Shown here: positions 1 through 10,071 of the stretch, one piece after another
Layout: every line of letters starts with the position of its first letter
How positions within the stretch are numbered: position 1 is the first letter of the stretch
From: Sinorhizobium terangae
GTDB lineage: Bacteria; Pseudomonadota; Alphaproteobacteria; Rhizobiales; Rhizobiaceae
Length of the DNA: 64,000 nucleotides
Direction of reading: 5' to 3'
Assembly (NCBI RefSeq): GCF_029714365.1
Contig: NZ_CP121661.1
Coordinates: forward strand, 62,001 to 126,000
Notes under the pieces: model-generated
The model's database searches: none
Seen by the model: the letters and a program-made list of their open reading frames with translations, nothing else
Told to the model about the DNA's origin: nothing
Program-made: the position numbers and the translations under genes

Positions 1-3000
1 CGAGTGGAGCACCGGATCGAGGTCGATAGACCACTCGGTGCTCGCCAGCACGGCTCCGCCGCCTTCTCGCGCCGTGATGGTGACCCGGGCGTTGCGGAAT
101 TGCTCCCGATGCTCAGCGTAATGTTTCTTCGCGTCCGCGCTGTCCGGGTCCCAAGTCAGATCCTGCAACAGCATGCGCAGGCCGCGCGCGGTCCATGGCC
201 CCTGGCTGTTGTCGAATGGACCACCGCTGCGCCGTACGACCTCATAGGATCTATCCCCGACCTTGAGGCTTAGTTCGAACGAGTGTGGGCGTCCGTTCGA
301 CAACAGTTCGGTTAAGATCGTTTCGTCGACATTGATGGAGAGCGCGCGCCGCAATGTATGCTGCGGCCACACCACATAGGATTCGGCGGGCGTGTACCAA
401 GCGGCGCGGCGCCCGGCGCCCTTCTTCTGCAGCCTGCGCGTCTCGCTCGGATAGTGCGCCTCGACCTTGGCAAAATCCGCGATCTCCGGCGGATCGAGCC
501 GCGCCATTGCGGCAGGGAGCGCCTGCACGCGCGCGACATGGCGTGCTGGCAACCGTGTGAACAGCAGAACGACGGCATCGTTATTGGCGAAAGGCGTGGG
601 ATCGCTCGCGTCAGTGCAGGTGAGCACGAGCTTCCGGTAACCCTGCGCACTGATCGCGGCGGTCAGATCGAAAGCGAGCCAGCGCGATGCGTCGTTCGCT
701 TTGACCAGCCGCACTTGCCCCTTCACGCGCTCGCATGAGTCGTTGATTAGGTCGAGCACCGATGTCCGGTCGGCGCCTGACCGGTCGCGCAGGTCGGCAA
801 AGATCGCGGTTGCCTGCGATTGTGGCTTGCGATTGAGCCGGATGGTCCCGTTGCCCGGATCGGCGTCCTCCACCGCCGTGCTCAACTTATAGGCGATCGC
901 AACTGCCGCCGGAGCAGTCGTAGCGCTTTCAGCTTCGTCAGCCGCATCTATCTCAAACAGATCGAAACCGCCGAACAAGCGGGCCAAGCGCTTTGCGCTA
1001 CTGTTTCCCGCATCGACATCGTCAGCGGCCGGGCGGCCGTTCCAGCGCACGCGCGTCGCGACCCGACGTTCGCCATCGCGCAGCAGCACGAGGGCCGGAC
1101 CATTGGCGTCCGGTGTCAGAAGGCTTCTGAGCAATCCGTTTTCGGCCGGATGCCAGACCAACACGCGGCCGGATTCGCCGCCAAGGTCGTCGAACAGCAA
1201 CGGCGCGGCGTCGATCGCCACCGGATGCTCAAATATCTCGACAGGCGCCGCGATCGGCGGCAGCTTCGGCGACGGGGCATTCGATTCTCGGGAATCAATC
1301 AGCATTGTGATGTCGACCGGACACCAGGGGCCTGGAGACTCTCCTAGCTCATGCTTCGGCCGGATCGCGAAGCGCACGCCGCGTGCGCCGTCGCGCGCAC
1401 GCTCTTCGCCCGACAGGTCCACGCCGATCGTGCGGAAGAACTTATCAAGGTCGTTGCCGCCGCTCGAGCCGACGTGCTTCAAACCGTAGCCGTCTGAGTG
1501 CGCAAGCGGCCGCGGATCGTCGAACCACGGGATCTGGTTCGGCGTGTTGTTGGATTTGACCTTGGGCAGCGTCAGTTCGAAATCTTCGTCGGTGACGTGC
1601 TTCTGCGCAAAATCGCCGGCCGTCGGTCGCGCCAGCGCGTCGGTGACCGCGTCGTTACCGTAGAGTCCGGTCGGAGCGGCGCGCTCCTGACGCACCCGGA
1701 GGATATAAGTGCGCTTATCGCTTACGTTGCCGCGTTCGTCAGGGCGCTCGCCTTTCGCCGGCGTTGGATCCATTCCGTCATCCAGGCCGAGGGTCACAAT
1801 CGGCCTAGTGGGAGGCGCATCGATGTTGCGGATTTGAGCGTTGTCGTTGCGGTACTCGAAGTGCAGCACCGCACGGCGGATGCCCTCGCGCGACCGGCTC
1901 GGCGCTTTTATGTCGAGCTGAAGCGGCGTCGGAGCGCCTGCGGTGCCGGCTGTGTCCACCGGGACGACGATATAGCGTAACGTGTCGGGCACCTGCGCTG
2001 CCACTTTCTCGCTCTTCTCTGCGCCTGGCAGAATCGCGGCGCGCAGCTCGCCGGGCAAGTCGGCCAGGTCATCAACATATTGCGCGTTCGGACGCAGAAA
2101 ACGCCACACGAAGTCCCCGGTGGTGATGTCGCGCACCAGCCGCATCGGTGCCGCGGCCTTGACGGTGACCCGCCGCGGTGGCACGGAGGCCATTACGACA
2201 CCTCCACGCATCAGAATGCGCTCGATGCGGTAGTGCTGCAGGTCGAACTCTGGATCGTTCCATACGCCGGTCGACAAACCGAACGCCGGCTCAAGGTCCC
2301 AATCGAGACGGATGCCGGTGCGTGTGGCCTCGACCACCGGCTCGGCCAGCTTCGGCCCGCGCTCACGGAACATGCGCTCGGGCGGATTGAAAAGATGGAC
2401 CGAGGGCGTCAGTGCCCCGATGCCGCCGACCGCCGCATCCAACTCGAATTTAGCGCGGCGGGGCGCGGCTTCGCCGTTCGGCGCGGGGAGTTCGAACAAC
2501 TCATCGATGTTAGCCCGTGTGACGACGAAAGCGACGCCGAGCGACCGCACGTCGAGGCCGAGCTCCGTTGCCTCTAACGTCCATGCGGCTTCGCCGCCCA
2601 TCGCGAGCTTGCCGGCGGATTCGCACAGTGAGGCGATCACCGCGGAGCGGCGCTCCTCGATTTCATTTGCGGCCCGCTCCTCCGCCTTGAGCGCGATTTG
2701 GTCGCGTCCCGCCGTGGCGAGGAGCTGGGCGGCTGCTTCGCGCGCATCTGGCAACCGCTCGGGATCGACGTCGATGCGCCTCGGACACGGCTCGCGCAGG
2801 TCCGTAGCGGCATCGCCCACGCGTACGAAACACTGTCCTAGAAAGCGGCCGAGCGAAAGCGTGTCCTGTCCAGATTGGAATGCCGTCCTGGCGACGTCGT
2901 ACGAGATTTCGATGGCGGCACTGTCGCCGAACAGGACCTCACGCGTAGTGCTGCCGGAGTTGTCCCTGCGCGACTCCAGTTTCTTGACTGCAACCGGTCT

Positions 3001-6000
3001 GGTCATCGAGCGGTTGCGGATGACCAGGGACGGTGGAACCGAACCGTTTGGTTCGTACACGGAAGGCGGTGCATAAAAGGTGCCGAGCAGTCCACCCGCA
3101 GTCGTTTTCGGCAGAGTCGCCTCCGGCAGTCCAGTCTCGGAATGATCGCGCGGCACGAAGATCATGACGAAGCGCTCGCCATCCCCGCCTCGGCCCGCGA
3201 CCGGGAAGAGCATCGCCCAATAGCCGCTCGGCTGCAGGTCGCGACCTTCCGGCGTTGGCTGCGGCAGCGGTCCCGCCGATATTTCCTCGTGCTTGTCGAG
3301 CGAGTGGTCCAGCATCTGGTCTGCATCGCGGGACGTGGGCCCGCGAGGCTGCTCCGGCGCCGGCGGCGCGACGCCCTGCTCGGAGTCGGGAGTCGCGACC
3401 GTGAGGCCGAGCGCGAGGAACCGCTCGACCCGGCTACGCGCAGTATTGACCGCGCCCTCGTTGAAGCCGAAGCCGATGCCGAGGCGGACCGAGCGGCCGA
3501 ACGCGCCGACTCCGACCGATGCCGCGGCGCGTCCACCGATCGCCCGCGGCGACACTGCAACCTCGAGCGCGATCGAGAGAGTGAGCGAGAGCGAGAAGCC
3601 GATTTCCAGATGGATATCCTTGATGCCTATCGAGAATTCGAGCCACACACGCACTTGCAGCGAGATCGAGACGTCGAACGCGAGCGATCCGTAGAACAGC
3701 GTCTCGTTGAAGCGCTGGATCGACAGATAGGCGATGAATTTCGCATCGATCGAAAAGTCTGCGCGCGCGAGCACCGAGGCGCCGAACGAGCGCCCGCCGA
3801 CGGAGCCCCCGATCTGCGCGAATCCCCTGGCGCGAAACGCGATGCCGTAGAGGATCGAGAGGTCCTCAATGCGATTAACCAGACCGCCCTGGCAGACGAT
3901 CTGGAACGTCTTGTCGCGCTCGAAGGTGAAACCTAGCTCGTAGGGCCAGCCGAACTCCTGGTGGAATAGACCAGGGCGGATATAGGTGGTGGCCGACCAG
4001 CGCACGGCCTTCATCGCTGCGACCAACGGCGCCGGCAACTCGGGATGCTTGCCGTCGACGTCGCCGGTCCCGTCGGCGATCATCCGGGCAAGAAACTCCT
4101 TGCGCGGCACCGAGAGATACACATAACCGCGCAAGGTTGGATTGGTACGCCAGGCATCGGTCCCACTTGAGTCGTGCCAGTCCGCATAGTTGCGCGCGAT
4201 CCAGACGCGCGCGTTCATGAAGAAGGTGAGATCGCTGCGCAGCGCCGCCACGATGTCGAACAGCACTGGGTTGGGAATCTCTTTTTCCGCGTCGGCGTTG
4301 TATTCCCTTTCGCCCGACGCGCTGGAAATGCTGATCAGGCCGCGCAACGCAAGCGTCAGTCGATTGCCCGCGGCCTCCGGCTCCCATGACCTCACAGTAG
4401 CAAGTTCGCCTTGATATTTCGAGATGTCGTCGAGGACATCGATGAGCTGCTTCACATTGCGTACCTGATCGGCGCGGTTGAACGCAGCCAGGGTGAAGCG
4501 ATAGCCGAAGCCGAAGCCGACCTCGCGCAGATAGATAGGTCCGAGCGGGGTCGGGATCTCGATCGAGAGCTCCCCGGCCTCGCCGTAAAGGAAGAACGCC
4601 TGCCGCAGCTCGCCGCCGCGCTTTTGCAACTCAAGGAAGCCCATTGAGGCGGCCATCTGGCCCCAGCCCTTGATGGTGAGCTTGCCTGACGCGAGGAAGC
4701 CATGCGCGGTTACGTCGGCCGGCAGCGCACCAGGCCTATACAGGCTCGGCAGCTGGTCATCGACCGCAATGGCGGTACCCTCGATCGAGGCCGCGCCGCC
4801 GAAACGAACGCCGACGGTGAGCCCGTCAAAGCGCACTTGCGGCAAGGTCTCGCCGTCCTTCGGCGGCGCAATCCAGAGCTTGTGGAAATCGAATTTGGGG
4901 CTGACGATGTCGCCGGCTTCGACGAAGTTGACCTGACCGGAGACCGACATTGCAGGCTTACCGCCGAAGGCCCGCGAGGCCGGATGAAAGCCGATGCCGC
5001 GCAGTTCGAAGGTGAAGAGGTTGAAGAAGTTGATCCGCTTCTTCGGCTCGACCGCGACCTGGAACTCGATTGCGGTCAGGAGCATCGAGGGATCGCGGGC
5101 GAGCGGCGCCTTGTCGAGAGTGATCGTCAGGCTGCCGAAGTTCTTCAACAGGCCGTCCGTGAATTCGCCCGCGCGCGGCTTGAATTCAGCCGATCCGGTG
5201 AGTGTGAAGTAGAAGTGATAGCCCGCGCCCTGGGACGAGAAGTCCTTGAACTCAAGTCCGATCGCCGAGAGTGTAAGCTTAAAGCGTGTGCCGTGGCAGA
5301 CGATCGGATCATTCGACTTGTCGAGTGTCGCCTCGGCGCTTTGCACGATCAGCGAGCCATCCTTGCCGCGCCCCATTGAGATAGAAATCGTGGCGTTCGC
5401 TTCGCCAACCAACTCCGGCGGCAGTTGCCCGGCTCCCTTGATCGAGAAAGCTTGTATCTCGCTGCGCTTGATCGACAATCCGCCGCTGTCAAAGCGAAAC
5501 GGCATGTCGACGCCGGCGAGCTGCACCGGGATATCGGGATCCACCTTAGCATTGAGGTCTAGTCCGCCACGCGACAGGCCGAGCTCCTCGACCTTGAACA
5601 CGATGCCGCGCCCGCCGCTTGCGACTCGGCCGTAGGAGAGGTCGAGCCGCGCGCTGTCGGCCAGCGCGAGGCGCACGTCGCCTTTGGAGAAATCCAGCTT
5701 GTAGAAGCCGTATTCGGCGGGCAGCGGATCACCGGGCTTGTGCGTCTTGGGAACGATCTCGCCCGACAATCCCAAGACGTCGAAATCCCTTTTGGCGCTC
5801 GTGCCCTTGATCTCGATCATCTCCGGACCGGCGAAGCGCAGCTCGAAGGTCTTTAGATTGAGCCCGAGCTTGAGCGGCAGCTGCACCTTCGTTTCGCGGA
5901 TGCGGAGCTCGGCATTGAGCGGCAGCTCCACCACGCCGTCCTTGGCCCTTTTCGGCGTCCCTGGCTTCACCGAGATATATTGATCGAGATTCTCCAGGAA

Positions 6001-8130
6001 GCTCGGTTTGGCATTTCCCTTCGATGACTGCAGGAAGGGCAACAGCCGTTCCGCCGTGCCGGGTTCGATCTCTGCGTCTACGGCAACGTCGCTCCAGTTG
6101 ATCGGACGATAGACCACGGGCCCACTGATGCCCGCAATGCTGATTCCGCTTTCAACCAGCGGCGTTACGGCCGCCTCCACCGTTTCAAAGAAGGCCGTCT
6201 TGCCGGAGCGGAAGCGGAAGATCACTACCGGCTGCGCTTTGCTGAGCTTCGCGGCGACCTGGATCAGTCGTTTCGTCGGGCGTTTACCTTGGACGTCGGT
6301 ATCCGCGACCGATTCGATGCTGGCATCGCGAGCGAGCCACAGGTCGGTTCCAAGCGTGAAAGAGGTGTTGTTGTTCTTGCCCTGCAGCGCGATTAGCGCG
6401 ACGCTTGGCGGACCATCAAGGTCGATCACCAGGGATGGACGCCAGTTAAGCGGTACGGTCACATCCAGCGCGGCTGCCTCGCTGCTGAACACCTCGTTCG
6501 GCGCCACCGACCAGGCGGGCGAGATGACGATCTGGCGCAGCGCGAAGCTGCGTGCATCGAGGCGGACCTCGATCGCGACGTGCGGGTCGCCAGCCGAAAG
6601 CTTGCTGAGCGCCTTGCGAAGCCAGTGCACCGCCTCCTCGAGTGCCTTGCCGATTGCCTCCGCGATACCGAGCAGCGCGTCAAGCGCGCCACCCGCCTGG
6701 CGCGCCAGCCATTTGACCGCCGCGCCGATTATCGCGCCGATGCGTTCCAGCAGCGCGACCAGGCCGGTCTCCGGGACGTTCGGCTTCGGCAGACGGATTG
6801 CGCCGATCAGCCGGATTAGCCCCGCAGCGGCATCGGCGGCCTCACGTGCTGCCAGCGCCGTAAGTGCGAGCGGGTAGGGCTCCACAATCTCAAGTCGGGT
6901 CAGCTTGCCGGACGATGCGCCCGTAGCGGAATCATAGAGTTGCTCATAGGTTGCGCCGAGCGCGAGCAGCAGCGCCGGATCGCTCTTCGCCCGGACCAGC
7001 ACGCGCGGCAGGTCCAGCGTGGCGGTAACGTCGGCGCTGGCGGATTGTGGAAGATTGATGTCGGCAGTGATCTGGATTTCGAGCTTGCCCGGATCGAGCT
7101 CGATCGTGAACGGCAGCGCGTCGGGCTGATCGATTCGCTTCCGCGGCAGACCAATCGATGCTGTGGCGGCCTTGATTGCACCGGTAAGCGAAAAACTCCC
7201 GCCGCTCGACAGCGCGATGCCGAAACCAGTGATGTCGGCGATTTTCTGTGCGAACGGGTTGCCATTCGCATCGATCGTGTCGCAAACGAGCTCGCCAGTG
7301 CCATTTTGCGTTGTCGTGATCGTCAAATGGTTCGAGGCGTCTATCGCGAACGCGATCTGAGGCTGTGGCGTGGTCCAGTTGATGTGCAACGGCTGATCGA
7401 ATTCACCTGCCTTCGGAATCGGCAGGTCGAAGCGCAACAGCGACGCGACGTGATTCACGTCCAGCGTGGACCAGCTCAGCGACGGCCAGTCGATGCTGGG
7501 CCACCGAAAGTCGAAGGCGGGAATCTTTGCAGCCGGCAGTCCCTCGAGCGACAGCGACGGGACGGCGCTCACCAGCGCGCCGCGAGTGACCACCAGGACG
7601 AGCAGCATCGCGGCAGTGCACGTGTTGCCGCCGAGTTGAACCGTCCCGCGGCTGCTGAGGCGCGCGGTCAGCACGGCCGCATCGTCGGCCGGCTTTGGCT
7701 GCAGAGTCGGATCGAGCAGGAGCAGATCGATCGACAGTTGCGCCGTGGCGCTCGCGCCGGCGAAGCCGACGCCATCGATCCCAAGGAAAGCACCTGTGTT
7801 TGCGCTCAGCGATATCGAACGCTCCGCCAACTGCTCTCGCAGGTTGTCACGCATCCGCTCCCGCGTCGCGGCGAGATCGGCCCTCGCGGCATCGCGAAAT
7901 GCCTTGATCTCGGCTTGGATTTCACTCCAAGTCTTGAGCCGTCCGCCAATGGTCAGCTCATCAGGCAGGTCGAAACTGACCTTGAGCTCGCCTTGACCGA
8001 GCACTGTATTGGCATGGTTGCGTGCTGTGACAATGATGGCTTCAACGGTCGAGCCGGTTGATCTTCGCGCCGAAAGATCGACCGAGTAATTCACGCCCGT
8101 AGCGGAATAGAGTTGAATGACGTCCGCCAT
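1..8130 (-). CDS. Giant beta-rich protein, C-terminus beyond window (at least 2,710 aa)
   Basis: One reading frame stays open from the ATG at 8130 to base 1, so the true stop lies outside the window. The start follows a purine-rich GAGGGGGG just upstream. The N-terminus begins MADVIQLYSATG. Most of the chain is long runs of alternating hydrophobic and polar residues, as in beta-sheet or beta-solenoid proteins, with a helical amphipathic stretch at about residues 450-510 (ALLERIGAIIGAAVKWLARQ) and a very hydrophobic beta-like stretch near residues 1460-1560. No P-loop, transmembrane helix or signal peptide was recognised. A motif around PLGPIYLREVGFGFGY is reminiscent of the DUF6603-type domain, but this is from memory and untested. 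It is divergent from the CHAT/STAND operon starting at 8288 and shares its 157-bp promoter region, so it is probably a partner, perhaps a scaffold, target or effector. Function unknown. Confidence 0.85.
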   Translation of the reverse strand, partial: MADVIQLYSATGVNYSVDLSARRSTGSTVEAIIVTARNHANTVLGQGELKVSFDLPDELTIGGRLKTWSEIQAEIKAFRDAARADLAATRERMRDNLREQLAERSISLSANTGAFLGIDGVGFAGASATAQLSIDLLLLDPTLQPKPADDAAVLTARLSSRGTVQLGGNTCTAAMLLVLVVTRGALVSAVPSLSLEGLPAAKIPAFDFRWPSIDWPSLSWSTLDVNHVASLLRFDLPIPKAGEFDQPLHINWTTPQPQIAFAIDASNHLTITTTQNGTGELVCDTIDANGNPFAQKIADITGFGIALSSGGSFSLTGAIKAATASIGLPRKRIDQPDALPFTIELDPGKLEIQITADINLPQSASADVTATLDLPRVLVRAKSDPALLLALGATYEQLYDSATGASSGKLTRLEIVEPYPLALTALAAREAADAAAGLIRLIGAIRLPKPNVPETGLVALLERIGAIIGAAVKWLARQAGGALDALLGIAEAIGKALEEAVHWLRKALSKLSAGDPHVAIEVRLDARSFALRQIVISPAWSVAPNEVFSSEAAALDVTVPLNWRPSLVIDLDGPPSVALIALQGKNNNTSFTLGTDLWLARDASIESVADTDVQGKRPTKRLIQVAAKLSKAQPVVIFRFRSGKTAFFETVEAAVTPLVESGISIAGISGPVVYRPINWSDVAVDAEIEPGTAERLLPFLQSSKGNAKPSFLENLDQYISVKPGTPKRAKDGVVELPLNAELRIRETKVQLPLKLGLNLKTFELRFAGPEMIEIKGTSAKRDFDVLGLSGEIVPKTHKPGDPLPAEYGFYKLDFSKGDVRLALADSARLDLSYGRVASGGRGIVFKVEELGLSRGGLDLNAKVDPDIPVQLAGVDMPFRFDSGGLSIKRSEIQAFSIKGAGQLPPELVGEANATISISMGRGKDGSLIVQSAEATLDKSNDPIVCHGTRFKLTLSAIGLEFKDFSSQGAGYHFYFTLTGSAEFKPRAGEFTDGLLKNFGSLTITLDKAPLARDPSMLLTAIEFQVAVEPKKRINFFNLFTFELRGIGFHPASRAFGGKPAMSVSGQVNFVEAGDIVSPKFDFHKLWIAPPKDGETLPQVRFDGLTVGVRFGGAASIEGTAIAVDDQLPSLYRPGALPADVTAHGFLASGKLTIKGWGQMAASMGFLELQKRGGELRQAFFLYGEAGELSIEIPTPLGPIYLREVGFGFGYRFTLAAFNRADQVRNVKQLIDVLDDISKYQGELATVRSWEPEAAGNRLTLALRGLISISSASGEREYNADAEKEIPNPVLFDIVAALRSDLTFFMNARVWIARNYADWHDSSGTDAWRTNPTLRGYVYLSVPRKEFLARMIADGTGDVDGKHPELPAPLVAAMKAVRWSATTYIRPGLFHQEFGWPYELGFTFERDKTFQIVCQGGLVNRIEDLSILYGIAFRARGFAQIGGSVGGRSFGASVLARADFSIDAKFIAYLSIQRFNETLFYGSLAFDVSISLQVRVWLEFSIGIKDIHLEIGFSLSLTLSIALEVAVSPRAIGGRAAASVGVGAFGRSVRLGIGFGFNEGAVNTARSRVERFLALGLTVATPDSEQGVAPPAPEQPRGPTSRDADQMLDHSLDKHEEISAGPLPQPTPEGRDLQPSGYWAMLFPVAGRGGDGERFVMIFVPRDHSETGLPEATLPKTTAGGLLGTFYAPPSVYEPNGSVPPSLVIRNRSMTRPVAVKKLESRRDNSGSTTREVLFGDSAAIEISYDVARTAFQSGQDTLSLGRFLGQCFVRVGDAATDLREPCPRRIDVDPERLPDAREAAAQLLATAGRDQIALKAEERAANEIEERRSAVIASLCESAGKLAMGGEAAWTLEATELGLDVRSLGVAFVVTRANIDELFELPAPNGEAAPRRAKFELDAAVGGIGALTPSVHLFNPPERMFRERGPKLAEPVVEATRTGIRLDWDLEPAFGLSTGVWNDPEFDLQHYRIERILMRGGVVMASVPPRRVTVKAAAPMRLVRDITTGDFVWRFLRPNAQYVDDLADLPGELRAAILPGAEKSEKVAAQVPDTLRYIVVPVDTAGTAGAPTPLQLDIKAPSRSREGIRRAVLHFEYRNDNAQIRNIDAPPTRPIVTLGLDDGMDPTPAKGERPDERGNVSDKRTYILRVRQERAAPTGLYGNDAVTDALARPTAGDFAQKHVTDEDFELTLPKVKSNNTPNQIPWFDDPRPLAHSDGYGLKHVGSSGGNDLDKFFRTIGVDLSGEERARDGARGVRFAIRPKHELGESPGPWCPVDITMLIDSRESNAPSPKLPPIAAPVEIFEHPVAIDAAPLLFDDLGGESGRVLVWHPAENGLLRSLLTPDANGPALVLLRDGERRVATRVRWNGRPAADDVDAGNSSAKRLARLFGGFDLFEIDAADEAESATTAPAAVAIAYKLSTAVEDADPGNGTIRLNRKPQSQATAIFADLRDRSGADRTSVLDLINDSCERVKGQVRLVKANDASRWLAFDLTAAISAQGYRKLVLTCTDASDPTPFANNDAVVLLFTRLPARHVARVQALPAAMARLDPPEIADFAKVEAHYPSETRRLQKKGAGRRAAWYTPAESYVVWPQHTLRRALSINVDETILTELLSNGRPHSFELSLKVGDRSYEVVRRSGGPFDNSQGPWTARGLRMLLQDLTWDPDSADAKKHYAEHREQFRNARVTITAREGGGAVLASTEWSIDLDPVLHS

Positions 8131-8207
8131 GTCCCCCCTCGGTCTGGCACGCCAATAACTTCTGACCTTTTAATAGATCACATCTCGACAACGCTTTCCA
8201 CAATAAA

Positions 8208-8236
8208 TTGAAACTGCAGCATAAGAGTAGTATAGG
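8208..8236 (+). promoter_or_regulatory. Candidate sigma70-like promoter of the CHAT/STAND operon
   Basis: TTGAAA at 8208-8213 and TATAGG at 8231-8236 are separated by exactly 17 bases, in the AT-rich 157-bp gap between the divergent giant gene and the operon. The first ATG (8288) follows about 50 bases later. Predicted by eye only. Confidence 0.5.
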
Positions 8237-8287
8237 TAGCGAGTGCGGCGATGTTCGCGACTAGCTGTGCCTGCGGAGGGGAGGGCG

Positions 8288-9208
8288 ATGGCTGATACGG
8301 ATGTGCTTGCAATCGTTTGGGGCGAGACCAGCGGGGCCACTTCCAAGGACGGCTCTACGGCAGCCGAAGCGCGACTGGAGGCGGTCGTTTCCAAGCTCGC
8401 AGCGGGAGCAAAAAAGCGTGGTCTCGACAACAAATTAAGAAAGCTCCCACCCCCTCGCGTCGGCGCAACCGAAGAGGCACGCTATAAAAGGGTAATGGCC
8501 ACCGTGGACGCGGTAGAGGCTGGTAGTTGGAGTGGCGCCACGCTGCCTGCGCGTGCCGCATTGTGGGAAGTCACCGTCAACGGCAGTCCACGTGTCGATC
8601 AGCCGCTGCCCCAGGGAGTGAGTTGGATCACAGAGGAAGGCGTTACGAGCGGCGGTGACTTCGTAACCGCCGATGGATCAGACGGTCGCGTCTATCGTCT
8701 ATTCGAAAGTGACAAAGTACCTGCCGACCACGAGTTGCCCTTTGCCTCCGCGCTCACCGGCAGTGGTCTGCCGCAGCTGGGGGGCAAAAACCCATACAAC
8801 CGAGTTGCTTGGGGAATTGGCATCGTCGCGGCCATCGTCTTCGTGCTCGGTGGTGCATTGTCGGTCTGGGCTGGTCGATCGATGAGCGATGCACGCAATA
8901 TTCTCGTTACAAGCAATCCCGCCTATCAGTACGAATTGCTGGCGAGAACCACCGAGTTGTGCGCAGCCGACCATAAGCTATTGCCCAATGGCGCCCAATC
9001 AGCAGTCTGCGGCAAGCTGTTGAGGGGCAATGATATTCCGCCGCCGACCAACGGACAGCGCCACGATTTTCCGGCGGCTGTGTCCGTTCTCTCAGACGCG
9101 ATAGCATGCCCGACAGACCCCAGCAACGATGGATGTAACACCATTTGGCGCGCGGCGCTTGACGTTAGCCAAGAACACAGTTGGAGAGGCCCGATCTTCA
9201 CCCTCTGA
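8288..9208 (+). CDS. Single-pass membrane protein, first gene of the CHAT/STAND operon
   Basis: 306 residues from the ATG at 8288, chosen because GGAGGGGAGGGCG stands directly upstream; a longer frame back to 8243 lacks this. The first ~170 residues are soluble and start MADTDVLAIVWGETSG. One strong transmembrane helix follows at about residues 172-197 (AWGIGIVAAIVFVLGGALSV). The ~110-residue tail carries four cysteines, which would suit disulfides if it faces the periplasm. I recognise no family. As first gene of an operon with caspase/CHAT and STAND proteins it may be a membrane sensor or anchor; that is inference. Confidence 0.75.
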   Translation: MADTDVLAIVWGETSGATSKDGSTAAEARLEAVVSKLAAGAKKRGLDNKLRKLPPPRVGATEEARYKRVMATVDAVEAGSWSGATLPARAALWEVTVNGSPRVDQPLPQGVSWITEEGVTSGGDFVTADGSDGRVYRLFESDKVPADHELPFASALTGSGLPQLGGKNPYNRVAWGIGIVAAIVFVLGGALSVWAGRSMSDARNILVTSNPAYQYELLARTTELCAADHKLLPNGAQSAVCGKLLRGNDIPPPTNGQRHDFPAAVSVLSDAIACPTDPSNDGCNTIWRAALDVSQEHSWRGPIFTL

Positions 9209-10038
9209 ACGATGTTTCGGGCTACCTGAGCGGAGTGGCTTCGGCCGCAGGATCGATCTCTGTTCTCGTCCCTTTCCTGATGCTGGTCTCCGGCATTGCA
9301 GGGCTTACCATTGCGCTTGGCTTAGGAACCAAGCAGCGTGTCGCCGGCGTGTGGATCGACACCCGGAACCGCGTATCGCTTGCGCGCGCCCAAGTCACAC
9401 TTTGGACTGCAGTAGCTCTGTCCGGGTATGCCACGTTCGCATTGTTCAACATCGGCTTCGCCGGCATTGCCGGACCGGCGGCAGCAGCGGCCGGAGCAAG
9501 CGCGGTCGACATCGCGACGTTCGGTGTCTTTCCGACAATACCTGCCTCGGTCGCTGCCGCGCTTGGCATTGCGGCGGTTTCTCCGATGGTCTCTGCACTT
9601 ATTCTGCCCACAAAGGACGCCAGCGGAAATAATGCCAGTTTGTCCATTAGGGGCGGTGACGCCGACTTACAAAGACGAGGTGCACCCTTTTTCGGCGTGG
9701 CAACGGAGGGGTTGGAGAAACGCGCATCGGCGCGCCTCGCTTCAATCGCTGATATTTTCATGGGCGAAGAAGTAGCCGATTCCGATACGGTCGACGTTTC
9801 GCGCCTGCAAAACGTGGTCATCACTGCAACCCTCGTGCTCGGCTTCTTTTCTATTCTCGTCGCGATGACTACCATTGACGCTTTCCAGATAATGGGCGCC
9901 AAGACGGCCATATTCACTACTCTGCCGGAACTCGGCACGGCGTTCACGGCGCTTCTCCTCGCGAGCCACGCGACGTACTTGGTCTCAAAAGCGCACGATG
10001 CGCAGCCTCTGAGGCCGCCGGATCAGCCGGCCAAATAA
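9181..10038 (+). CDS. Polytopic membrane protein of the CHAT/STAND operon
   Basis: Up to 285 residues. About five hydrophobic helices are visible: residues ~25-48 (SISVLVPFLMLVSGIAGLTI), ~73-97, ~110-138, ~213-235 (VVITATLVLGFFSILVAM) and ~250-272. A soluble loop of ~70 residues separates helices three and four. The frame overlaps the previous gene by 28 bases, implying translational coupling. The start is unsure: TTG at 9181 has no clear ribosome site, and GTG at 9235 would still keep all helices. No family recognised. Together with the upstream one-pass protein it could form a membrane complex or pore linked to the proteases downstream (inference). Confidence 0.7.
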   Translation: MERPDLHPLNDVSGYLSGVASAAGSISVLVPFLMLVSGIAGLTIALGLGTKQRVAGVWIDTRNRVSLARAQVTLWTAVALSGYATFALFNIGFAGIAGPAAAAAGASAVDIATFGVFPTIPASVAAALGIAAVSPMVSALILPTKDASGNNASLSIRGGDADLQRRGAPFFGVATEGLEKRASARLASIADIFMGEEVADSDTVDVSRLQNVVITATLVLGFFSILVAMTTIDAFQIMGAKTAIFTTLPELGTAFTALLLASHATYLVSKAHDAQPLRPPDQPAK

Positions 10039-10071
10039 AGCGACATTGTGAGTCCAATTGGGAAAGATGTC

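Noticed and set aside
3410..3620. Repeat-like GC-rich sequence with many GAGCGAGAG-type units
   Set aside because: It codes in frame for a beta-like stretch of the giant protein; the repetition follows from amino-acid composition, not from true DNA repeats.
358..5635. Many rightward frames of 60-350 codons across the first 8 kb (for example 1498-1980, 2875-3936, 4702-5379)
   Set aside because: They lie opposite the giant leftward gene, which is open throughout in one frame and has consistent protein-like sequence; the rightward frames are low-complexity and Arg/Ala-rich, as expected of antisense of GC-rich genes.
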